Assembly (NCBI GenBank): GCA_900752815.1
Contig: CAADWS010000206.1
Location: forward strand, 1-15,858
Reading direction: 5' to 3'
Length of the DNA: 15,858 nt
Origin: Bacteroidaceae bacterium
Lineage (GTDB): Bacteria; Bacteroidota; Bacteroidia; Bacteroidales; Bacteroidaceae
A program made the position numbers and the translations under genes. The notes under the pieces were generated by a model that ran no database searches, was not told the DNA's origin, and was given only the letters and a program-made list of their open reading frames with translations. The stretch's first letter is position 1. Each line of letters starts with the position of its first letter. Positions 1 through 5,185 of this stretch are shown piece by piece.

Positions 1-30
1 ATCCTGCAATATATTAACTACAAAAATGGA

Positions 31-87
31 AAACCCATTGGCAGAGTTAAATATGCACTAATTTAATTCCGCCAACGGGTTTTTTAT
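31..87 (+). terminator. Intrinsic terminator of an unseen upstream gene
   Basis: The arm AAACCCATTGGC (31-42) pairs with GCCAACGGGTTT (71-82) with one G-T wobble. The inner arms GAGTTAAAT and ATTTAATTC extend the stem to about 21 pairs around a short loop, and a run of T follows (79-85). This is a textbook rho-independent terminator on the plus strand, so a plus-strand transcript probably enters from left of the window. Confidence 0.7.
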
Positions 88-131
88 AAAAAAAATAACC
101 GAAGGCCATGTCTACATAGAAAGTAAACCGT

Positions 132-139
132 TATATTTG
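132..139 (+). promoter_or_regulatory. Bacteroidetes -7 promoter element for the outer-membrane protein gene
   Basis: TATATTTG matches the TAnnTTTG -7 consensus of the Bacteroidetes primary sigma factor. No convincing TTTG -33 element sits 19-21 bases upstream. Transcription would begin near 145, giving a leader of about 80 bases. Confidence 0.6.
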
Positions 140-168
140 CAAAAAAATCGAAAGTTTTGTCAAGTAAT

Positions 169-210
169 GAGGCCCTCCTGACAGATACTTTCAACAAAAG
201 AAAGGGCCTC
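169..210 (+). promoter_or_regulatory. Leader hairpin upstream of the outer-membrane protein gene
   Basis: GAGGCCCT (169-176) is perfectly complementary to AGGGCCTC (203-210). An alternative inner stem CTTTC/GAAAG competes for part of the right arm. The hairpin is followed by an A-rich stretch rather than T, so it is not a terminator. It lies just before the A-rich ribosome-loading region of the gene at 228 and could affect mRNA stability or translation. Confidence 0.45.
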
Positions 211-227
211 TAAAAAAAGAAAAGCTT

Positions 228-815
228 ATGAAAAAGATTTTAATGGCCGTAATGTTGTTCTGCGGTGTGCTTACAGGTTTTGCACAATCAGGTGGCGATC
301 TTCGCTTTGGCGTAACCGGCGGTATGAATGTTCCCAATATTACTGATATGGAAACCGACTGCCGCATTGGTTTCAACATAGGAGGTCGCGTTGAGTATAA
401 TTTCTCAGAAAGTTTCTTTATGACCAGCGGTCTGTTGCTGACTCAGAAAGGATACGATTCAGATGAAGGATTTAGCGCTAATCCGTTGTATTTGGAAATT
501 CCTATCCACTTTGGTGGTCGTTATAGCTTGGGCAATTCGGTGTCTATCTTTGGTGAAACCGGTCCATATCTTGCATTTGGAGTAGGTGGAAAGGCAAAGT
601 ATGAGGATGAGATTGCAGGAAATGTTGTTGAAGTAAAGGACGACTTCTTTGGTGACAACGCAGGCAAGACATTCGATTTCGGCTGGGGCCTTCGTGCCGG
701 TGTTGAAGTTAGCAACATTCAGATTCATTTAGGTTATGAATATGGTTTCACCAAGGTCTTTGAAGACGGTGGTCATAACAGCAACTTCATGGTAGGCTTG
801 ACCTATTATTTCTAA
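228..815 (+). CDS. Outer-membrane beta-barrel protein, porin family (OMP_b-brl-like)
   Basis: A 195-residue protein expected to be exported by Sec and inserted in the outer membrane as a small beta-barrel; ligand and partner are unknown. Residues 1-20 form a clear signal peptide (two lysines, a hydrophobic core, cleavage after Ala-Gln, then SGGDLRFG). The mature part alternates polar and hydrophobic residues in strand-like blocks with Gly/Asn/Asp turns (for example FFMTSGLLLTQKGY and GLRAGVEVSNIQIHLGYEYG). It ends in LTYYF, the terminal aromatic residue recognised by the BAM machinery. The size fits the porin-family/outer membrane beta-barrel domain proteins common in Bacteroides. It is a single-gene unit with its own promoter, leader hairpin and strong terminator. 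Its DNA is more AT-rich and uses more GGT/GTT codons than the genes to its right, which could mean high expression or a different origin. Family call firm, function unknown. Confidence 0.85.
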   Translation: MKKILMAVMLFCGVLTGFAQSGGDLRFGVTGGMNVPNITDMETDCRIGFNIGGRVEYNFSESFFMTSGLLLTQKGYDSDEGFSANPLYLEIPIHFGGRYSLGNSVSIFGETGPYLAFGVGGKAKYEDEIAGNVVEVKDDFFGDNAGKTFDFGWGLRAGVEVSNIQIHLGYEYGFTKVFEDGGHNSNFMVGLTYYF

Positions 816-843
816 TATAGTAAAAAATTGACTTGAAAGTCAG

Positions 844-876
844 ACCGGCTTCCCATATCGGGAAGCCGGTTTTTTT
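844..876 (+). terminator. Intrinsic terminator of the outer-membrane protein gene
   Basis: ACCGGCTTCCC and GGGAAGCCGGT form a perfect 11-pair stem with a 5-base loop, directly followed by seven T residues. It lies about 30 bases after the stop codon. Confidence 0.93.
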
Positions 877-1028
877 GTAACGGGGCAAGCGGCCGTTATC
901 CGGGAGGAAAAGGAGTGGGGATGGGCTGTGATGGGCATGGATTGTGGGTAATCGGCGGGAAGCAGGGAAATCATATCGTAGTCGATTGATTTTCCATCGA
1001 AAAGGCCGGCCGTATGTGGGAAAAGTGC

Positions 1029-1036
1029 TACCTTTG
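1029..1036 (+). promoter_or_regulatory. -7 promoter element of pyrE
   Basis: TACCTTTG matches TAnnTTTG and lies 30 bases before the ATG at 1066. It overlaps the upstream in-frame GTG at 1036, so that GTG would precede the transcription start and cannot be the translation start. Confidence 0.7.
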
Positions 1037-1065
1037 TGACATCAATTTTCAAAACAGGAAAAAGA

Positions 1066-1698
1066 ATGAGCACATTAGAGAAAATCTTTGCCGAGAAGCT
1101 TTTGAACGTAAAAGCCATCAAGTTGCAGCCCGAGCAGCCCTTTACGTGGGCCAGCGGATGGAAGTCCCCGTTTTATTGCGACAACCGCAAGACTTTGGCC
1201 TATCCCGCTCTCCGCGGATTCGTCAAGCTCGAACTGAGCCGCATCATTGCCGAGAAGTATCCCGAGGCTGAGGCCGTGGCCGGCGTAGCTACCGGTGCCA
1301 TTGCCCAGGGCGCTCTCGTGGCCGAAGAACTCGGCCTGCCTTTCGCCTATGTCCGCTCCAAAGCCAAGGACCACGGCATGGCCAACCTCATTGAAGGTGA
1401 CCTGAAGGCCGGCCAGAAGGTGGTTGTGGTGGAAGATTTGATTTCCACCGGCGGCAGCAGCCTCAAGGCTGTGGAAGCCCTCCGCCAGCATGGTTGCGAA
1501 GTTATCGGCATGGTGGCCAGCTATACTTATGGTTTCCCGGTGGCCGAAGAGGCTTTCCGTCAGGCAAAGGTGGAGCTGACTACGCTGACCAATTACGAAG
1601 CCGTGGTGGAAGTGGCCTTGCAGACGGGCTACATCCGTCAGGAGCACGTGGCTACGCTCGCCGAGTGGCGTCGTAACCCGGCTGAATGGGGCGTATAA
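1066..1698 (+). CDS. pyrE: Orotate phosphoribosyltransferase
   Basis: A 210-residue cytosolic enzyme that joins orotate to PRPP to make orotidine 5'-phosphate, the fifth step of pyrimidine synthesis. The type I phosphoribosyltransferase PRPP loop is VVVVEDLISTGGSS (about residues 119-132). The flexible catalytic loop is YVRSKAKDHG (95-104) with its conserved lysines, and ASGWKSPFYCDNRK (29-42) is the usual N-terminal substrate segment. Length is normal for the family. The start chosen is ATG 1066 (MSTLEKIF), preceded by AGGAAAAAGA; the in-frame GTG at 1036 lies within the promoter. The gene seems to be a single transcript: a 12-pair hairpin follows 39 bases after the stop, and the next plus-strand gene has its own promoter. 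Confidence 0.96.
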   Translation: MSTLEKIFAEKLLNVKAIKLQPEQPFTWASGWKSPFYCDNRKTLAYPALRGFVKLELSRIIAEKYPEAEAVAGVATGAIAQGALVAEELGLPFAYVRSKAKDHGMANLIEGDLKAGQKVVVVEDLISTGGSSLKAVEALRQHGCEVIGMVASYTYGFPVAEEAFRQAKVELTTLTNYEAVVEVALQTGYIRQEHVATLAEWRRNPAEWGV

Positions 1699-1737
1699 TA
1701 ACGTCGTTTTTCCGCACTCCGTTGGGGGGTGTCGCAT

Positions 1738-1782
1738 TCGGGGCAGAGATATTTTGCATGTCGGCAAATGTCTCTGCCCCGA
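1738..1782 (+). terminator. Hairpin downstream of pyrE, possible transcript end
   Basis: TCGGGGCAGAGA (1738-1749) and TCTCTGCCCCGA (1771-1782) are a perfect 12-base inverted repeat. Inner TTTGC and GCAAA arms extend the stem. No T-run follows on either strand, so it may mark a processed 3' end or stability element rather than a classical terminator. Confidence 0.45.
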
Positions 1783-2002
1783 CATCGTATGCACGGGGTG
1801 CGGCCGGCCGCGCCCTGTGCATTTTTATGAAAGTTTAAGATTTGGCGGAGGGCTCTTCTTTCTTGGGGGCGTTCTTCCGACCTCCCGGCAGGCGCTGGCC
1901 TTCCGGGTTCAGGCTTTCGGAAAAACGGAAGTACTGACAGAAAATCGAAAAGTAAGGACAGAAAATCCGCTTCCGTGGTGGCGGAGTCGCGTTCGGGCAG
2001 AG

Positions 2003-2042
2003 AAAAAGCGGGAGATGGACCCGGCGCTCTCCATCTCCCGCT
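2003..2042 (-). terminator. Terminator-like hairpin immediately after the minus-strand promoter, copy A
   Basis: Read on the minus strand, AGCGGGAGATGGA pairs with TCCATCTCCCGCT (plus-strand positions 2030-2042 and 2007-2019): 13 perfect pairs, a 10-base loop, then five T residues (2007-2003). The stem begins 10 bases past the -7 element at 2053-2060, so the predicted transcript would be only about 45 bases. Confidence 0.6.
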
Positions 2043-2052
2043 CTCGCTGGAA

Positions 2053-2084
2053 CAAAGATAATACATTTTCGTCCGGAATCCAAA
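2053..2084 (-). promoter_or_regulatory. Perfectly spaced Bacteroidetes promoter, copy A
   Basis: On the minus strand the -33 element TTTG (complement of 2081-2084) and the -7 element TATCTTTG (complement of 2053-2060) are separated by 20 bases, the ideal Bacteroidetes spacing. The sequence upstream of it (2085-2100) is also conserved with copy B, suggesting an activator or UP-like site. It points left, away from the SRPBCC gene and towards the pyrE 3' end, with no gene in front of it. Confidence 0.65.
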
Positions 2085-2190
2085 TTCGCGTTAAGATTCG
2101 TTCACATTTACGGAGGACTCCTTTCCGCTGTTTTCTTTCTTTGTGCGGGGCGTGGCGGCCGCTGCTGATGGCTGTTTCGAAAATAATCAG

Positions 2191-2198
2191 TAACTTTG
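2191..2198 (+). promoter_or_regulatory. -7 promoter element of the SRPBCC-argH operon
   Basis: TAACTTTG matches TAnnTTTG, 54 bases before the ATG at 2253. It overlaps the in-frame TTG at 2196, which is therefore ruled out as a start. Confidence 0.65.
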
Positions 2199-2252
2199 CC
2201 ATGTGAATATGAACCGCATACGGATGCGTATGCCCAAAATGTAGATACGACG

Positions 2253-2723
2253 ATGAGCGTAAGCAAATTTGAAAGTGAAGTGAAATATATTCCGCAGGAT
2301 GTGATGACGGTGTACAACCGCTTTTCCGATCTGCGTAATCTGGCGGCCTTGAAAGAGAAACTGGCCGACCCGGAAGTCATGGCAAAGATGTCGGAACAGG
2401 TGCCGGCCGACAAGATGGACGAGGCGCGCCAGCAGTTGGAGAACATGCAGTTCGACCAGGACAGCGTGCAGCTTTCCACGCCCGTGGGGCCGTTGAAGCT
2501 CTGCGTGGTGGAGCGCGACGAGCCCAAGTGCATCAAGTTTGCCAGCGAGGGCGCCATGCTGCCCCTTTATCTGTGGATACAGCTGCTGCCGCACGGCGAG
2601 GGTGAAACCAAGATGCGGGTAACGGTGGGGGCGGAAGTCAACATGTTCATGAAGGGCATGGTGAGCAAACCCTTGCAGCAGGCTGCCGACGGACTGGCCA
2701 ATATCCTTTCCGTCATCCGATAG
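2253..2723 (+). CDS. SRPBCC-family (START-like) protein
   Basis: A 156-residue predicted cytosolic protein without signal peptide or membrane segment. The pattern is that of SRPBCC/polyketide-cyclase-like proteins, which bind small hydrophobic ligands in a deep cavity. It has an N-terminal strand (KFESEVKYIP) leading into VMTVYNRFSDLRNLAAL, a central charged helical insert (about residues 35-70), antiparallel strands (LKLCVVERDEPKCIKFAS, TKMRVTVGAEVN) and a long C-terminal helix (LQQAADGLANILSVI). The start ATG 2253 is chosen because upstream in-frame codons lie in the promoter. It is the first gene of a probable operon, 36 bases ahead of argH. The ligand is unknown and no catalytic residues can be named; the family call is moderately firm. 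Confidence 0.75.
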   Translation: MSVSKFESEVKYIPQDVMTVYNRFSDLRNLAALKEKLADPEVMAKMSEQVPADKMDEARQQLENMQFDQDSVQLSTPVGPLKLCVVERDEPKCIKFASEGAMLPLYLWIQLLPHGEGETKMRVTVGAEVNMFMKGMVSKPLQQAADGLANILSVIR

Positions 2724-2759
2724 ACAAACGATGTATGAACTTCAAATGAATTCCGGAAA

Positions 2760-4097
2760 ATGAAATTATGGGAAAAGTCGGTGCAGGTGACCGACGAAAT
2801 AGACCGCTTCACCGTGGGGCGCGACCGTGAGCTGGATCTCTATCTGGCCAAATATGATGTGCTCGGCTCGATGGCACACATCACCATGCTGGAAACCATC
2901 GGCCTGCTCGGCCGGGAGGAACTGGAGGCGCTGCTGGCCGAACTCAAGGATATTTATGCACTGGCCGAACGGGGCGAATTTGTCATTGAGGAGGGCATTG
3001 AGGACGTGCACTCGCAGGTGGAACTGATGCTGACCCGCTGCTTGGGCGACGTGGGCAAGAAAATCCACAGCGGACGTTCGCGCAACGACCAGGTGCTGGT
3101 CGACCTCAAGCTCTTCACGCGCGACCAGCTGCGCCGGGTGGCCGATGCCGTGATGGCGCTCTTCCGCGAACTGCAGCAGCAGAGCGAGCGCTACAGCGGT
3201 GTGCTCATGCCGGGATATACGCATCTGCAGGTGGCCATGCCTTCCAGTTTCGGTCTGTGGTTCGGCGCCTATGCCGAGAGTCTGGCCGACGACCTGCTGC
3301 TGCTCGAGGCGGCCTATCGCATGACCAACCGCAATCCGCTCGGTTCGGCAGCCGGCTACGGGTCGTCCTTCCCGCTCGACCGCTCGCTGACCACCCGTCT
3401 GCTGGGCTTCGACTCGATGGACTACAACGTGGTGTATGCCCAGATGGGACGCGGAAAGAATGAGCGCAACGTTGCCTTTGCCTTGGCGGGCATTGCCGGA
3501 ACGGTGGCCAAACTGGCGTTTGACGCCTGTCTGTATAACTCCCAGAATTTCGGCTTCATCAAGCTGCCCGATGAGTGCACTACAGGGTCGAGCATCATGC
3601 CGCACAAGAAAAATCCCGACGTATTCGAACTTATCCGCTCGCGCTGTAACAAGCTGCAGGCCCTGCCGCAGCAGATTGTGCTGATGATGAACAATCTGCC
3701 CAGCGGTTACTTCCGCGATTTGCAGGAAATCAAGGAAGTATTCCTTCCCGCGTTCGACCAGCTGGTGGACTGTCTGGAAATGACGACCTACATTGTGGAG
3801 CGCATCCGCGTGAACGAACATATTCTGGACGACAGCCGCTACGACCTGATGTTCTCCGTCGAGGAAGTGAACCGCCTGGCGGCAGCCGGCATGCCTTTCC
3901 GCGACGCATACAAGAAGGTGGGGCTCGACATCGAGGCCGGGAAGTTCCGTCCCGAAAAGCAGATTCACCACACGCACGAGGGCAGCATCGGCCGTTTGTG
4001 CAATGCGGAGGTGGCGGCGCTCATGCAGCAGACTTACGACCGCTTTGGCTTTGACCGCGTTGCGACCGCCGAAAACCGTTTGCTGGGGCGCGCCTGA
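2760..4097 (+). CDS. argH: Argininosuccinate lyase
   Basis: A 445-residue cytosolic enzyme splitting argininosuccinate into arginine and fumarate, the last step of arginine synthesis; active as a tetramer in the fumarase/aspartase superfamily. Family motifs appear in order: EDVHSQVE (81-88), SGRSRNDQV (104-112), GYTHLQ with the catalytic-region histidine (152-157), and the signature GSSIMPHKKNPDVFELIR (276-293) whose mobile-loop serines include the catalytic one. The N-terminus (MKLWEKSVQV) is the short form usual in Bacteroides and lacks the WGGRF-type start of other bacteria. Length is normal. It lies 36 bases after the SRPBCC gene with no promoter or terminator between, so co-transcription is likely. 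The fumarate it releases is also the substrate or product of the fumarase encoded at 14420. Confidence 0.96.
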   Translation: MKLWEKSVQVTDEIDRFTVGRDRELDLYLAKYDVLGSMAHITMLETIGLLGREELEALLAELKDIYALAERGEFVIEEGIEDVHSQVELMLTRCLGDVGKKIHSGRSRNDQVLVDLKLFTRDQLRRVADAVMALFRELQQQSERYSGVLMPGYTHLQVAMPSSFGLWFGAYAESLADDLLLLEAAYRMTNRNPLGSAAGYGSSFPLDRSLTTRLLGFDSMDYNVVYAQMGRGKNERNVAFALAGIAGTVAKLAFDACLYNSQNFGFIKLPDECTTGSSIMPHKKNPDVFELIRSRCNKLQALPQQIVLMMNNLPSGYFRDLQEIKEVFLPAFDQLVDCLEMTTYIVERIRVNEHILDDSRYDLMFSVEEVNRLAAAGMPFRDAYKKVGLDIEAGKFRPEKQIHHTHEGSIGRLCNAEVAALMQQTYDRFGFDRVATAENRLLGRA

Positions 4098-4156
4098 AAC
4101 GGCGTGCGGGGTGCTGTCCCGCTCCCTGATTTCCAACTTCTCAAAGCAGGCCCATC

Positions 4157-4738
4157 ATGAAGATATCCCGACTTTTTCCGGCCGTGTGGCGCCGGGCAGT
4201 GCTGCCGGCAGTGCTGTTGGCGGCACTTGCGGGAGGCAGCAGCTGTTCCGACGACGTGAGCAGTGACTATTCCTCCCACCGTGCTTTTTTCCGCTACACG
4301 ATGGTCAACACTACGCCCGAACTGCTCAGTGCGCTCACTACGGCGGGCCGTTTCTGCGCTGTGGACTTTCCGCCCAACTACTATCGTTTTTCCGATGCCG
4401 AAGGACATGCCACGCAGGTGCCCCGAACGGCGCTCGACCAGTATGGGCAGCCGGTCTTTATCTGCGGCTTTCTGGTGGGCACACCGGCGCTGCCCGACTT
4501 TTCGGGTAACTTTGTGCCCGTGGCCTACGACCTGGCCTGCCCCGGCTGCTATGAGAGCGCCTATCTGAACATTTCGCTCGATTTCGACACGCCCACGCAG
4601 GTGTCCTGCCGCCGTTGCGGCCGGGAATATGACCTTAACAATCAGGGCATCAGCACGGGCGAGAGCAAGCGTTACCGTCTGTACCGTTACCGCCTGTCCT
4701 ATGCCCAGGCGCAGGGCATGCTGGTGATTCAGAACTGA
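4157..4738 (+). CDS. Lipoprotein with four-cysteine, Rieske-like metal site
   Basis: A 193-residue protein with a lipoprotein-type signal: two basic stretches, a hydrophobic segment (about 15-26) and Cys30 followed by Ser-Asp-Asp. The cysteine context (GGSSC) is looser than the standard lipobox, but acidic residues right after the cysteine resemble the Bacteroidetes surface-export signal. The C-terminal half has ACPGC (127-131) and SCRRCGREYDLNNQG (150-164). The second block has the shape of the Rieske motif CxxHGxxFDxxxG, but each position where a Rieske protein has histidine carries cysteine. A four-Cys site would more likely bind zinc or rubredoxin-type iron than a 2Fe-2S cluster. Two further cysteines (67, 103) are not part of it. 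It lies 59 bases after argH, without an evident promoter, and ends at a strong terminator, so it is probably the last gene of that operon. Function unknown. Confidence 0.75.
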   Translation: MKISRLFPAVWRRAVLPAVLLAALAGGSSCSDDVSSDYSSHRAFFRYTMVNTTPELLSALTTAGRFCAVDFPPNYYRFSDAEGHATQVPRTALDQYGQPVFICGFLVGTPALPDFSGNFVPVAYDLACPGCYESAYLNISLDFDTPTQVSCRRCGREYDLNNQGISTGESKRYRLYRYRLSYAQAQGMLVIQN

Positions 4739-4788
4739 CGTTGTGCTTCTTCGCGGCGCCTGACCGGGAGGAAGCACAACGTTTTTTT
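4738..4788 (+). terminator. Intrinsic terminator of the SRPBCC-argH-lipoprotein operon
   Basis: ACGTTGTGCTTC (4738-4749) and GAAGCACAACGT (4771-4782) form a perfect 12-pair stem followed by seven T residues. The first arm overlaps the last base of the stop codon at 4736-4738. Confidence 0.93.
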
Positions 4789-4790
4789 CT

Positions 4791-4811
4791 TTTTATCCCG
4801 CCGGGATAAAA
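4791..4811. promoter_or_regulatory. Palindrome ahead of the small exported protein gene
   Basis: TTTTATCCC and GGGATAAAA (4791-4799 and 4803-4811) are a perfect inverted repeat around GCC, 16 bases before the ATG at 4828. No TAnnTTTG promoter is visible between the terminator at 4788 and the gene. It could be an operator or a leader hairpin close to the start codon. Confidence 0.35.
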
Positions 4812-4827
4812 TCATACGAAGAATACT

Positions 4828-5004
4828 ATGAAACAAATGCTGAGGAAATTATGTCTGTTGCTGCTGTGGACGCTGCCGGCATTCAATGCGGGAGCTGCCG
4901 ATTACCGTTCGTCCCGGCCGGCCGACGATGTGCATCTGGGCACCTTCGGACTGCTGACGCTGGGAGAGCGCTTTGCCAAAGTCATCAGCGAGCGCGGAAG
5001 ATAG
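4828..5004 (+). CDS. Small exported protein, 58 residues
   Basis: A short reading frame, MKQMLRKLCLLLLWTLPAFN onward, ending ...GERFAKVISERGR before a TAG stop. The N-terminus is a convincing signal peptide: basic residues, a run of six Leu/Trp-rich hydrophobic residues and an Ala-Gly-Ala-Ala cleavage region near residue 24, leaving a mature part of about 34 residues starting ADYRSSRPADD. The chance of such an arrangement arising at random directly after a terminator is low, but no family is recognised. An alternative start is ATG 4837. It could also be the remnant of a longer secreted protein, since the frame stops abruptly and a short gap without genes follows. Confidence 0.5.
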   Translation: MKQMLRKLCLLLLWTLPAFNAGAADYRSSRPADDVHLGTFGLLTLGERFAKVISERGR

Positions 5005-5076
5005 CGGGAAGGACCGTAGCCGGAGGACAGTCATTGCTGTTGCGGAGTTTCTGCTGAGCGTGACGGAAAAACATCA

Positions 5077-5123
5077 TCCCCCGTCCGATGCGGCGTCTGG
5101 AAAAAGACCGCTCGGGCGGGGGA
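5077..5123. terminator. Inverted repeat in the convergent gap, candidate terminator for the sulfatase gene
   Basis: TCCCCCGTCCGA (5077-5088) and TCGGGCGGGGGA (5112-5123) pair over 12 positions with one mismatch around a 23-base loop. Reading on the minus strand, TGATG and then TTTTT follow, which suits termination of the sulfatase transcript about 65 bases past its stop. Reading on the plus strand only GAATTTTA follows. Confidence 0.45.
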
Positions 5124-5185
5124 GAATTTTATTGTTGCAGGAGAGTTCATCGTGCTACCCGGAAGGGAAACACGGCCGGCGGCAT

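Larger units (their letters stand above)
1822..2110 (-). repeat. Dispersed intergenic unit, copy A (shared ends, unlike core)
   Basis: This stretch between pyrE and the SRPBCC gene shares both ends with 12495-12751. The left end is the identical 17-base motif TTTTTATGAAAGTTTAA (1822-1838). The right end, 2051-2110, matches 12691-12751, with 41 of the first 50 positions identical by hand count. The right end holds a minus-strand promoter pointing left, followed after 10 bases by a terminator-like hairpin. The core between the ends (about 1839-2000) is not similar between copies. In this copy the core contains a short direct repeat around GACAGAAAATC (about 1936 and 1961) flanked by ACGGAAG/CTTCCGT arms. 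No terminal inverted repeats or target-site duplications were seen, and no credible gene. Confidence 0.65.

Noticed and set aside
1..66. Open frame from the window edge ending at TAA 64-66, possibly the tail of an upstream gene
   Set aside because: Only 21 codons, and it runs through the terminator stem; it cannot be separated from chance without upstream sequence.
878..898. Small inverted repeat TAACGG/CCGTTA after the outer-membrane protein terminator
   Set aside because: Six pairs only, no T-run and no link to the pyrE promoter; likely chance.
1936..1972. Direct repeat GACAGAAAATC in copy A considered as a CRISPR-like or iteron array
   Set aside because: Only two short imperfect copies, no spacer regularity, no cas or replication gene nearby.
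1835..2083. Minus-strand reading frames across units A (1835-2083) and B (12508-12747) that share the opening DSGRK-type residues and end at the same TAA in the left motif
   Set aside because: The shared residues come from the conserved promoter block, which lies upstream of the transcription start. Downstream the two proteins show no similarity, and terminators lie inside the frames.
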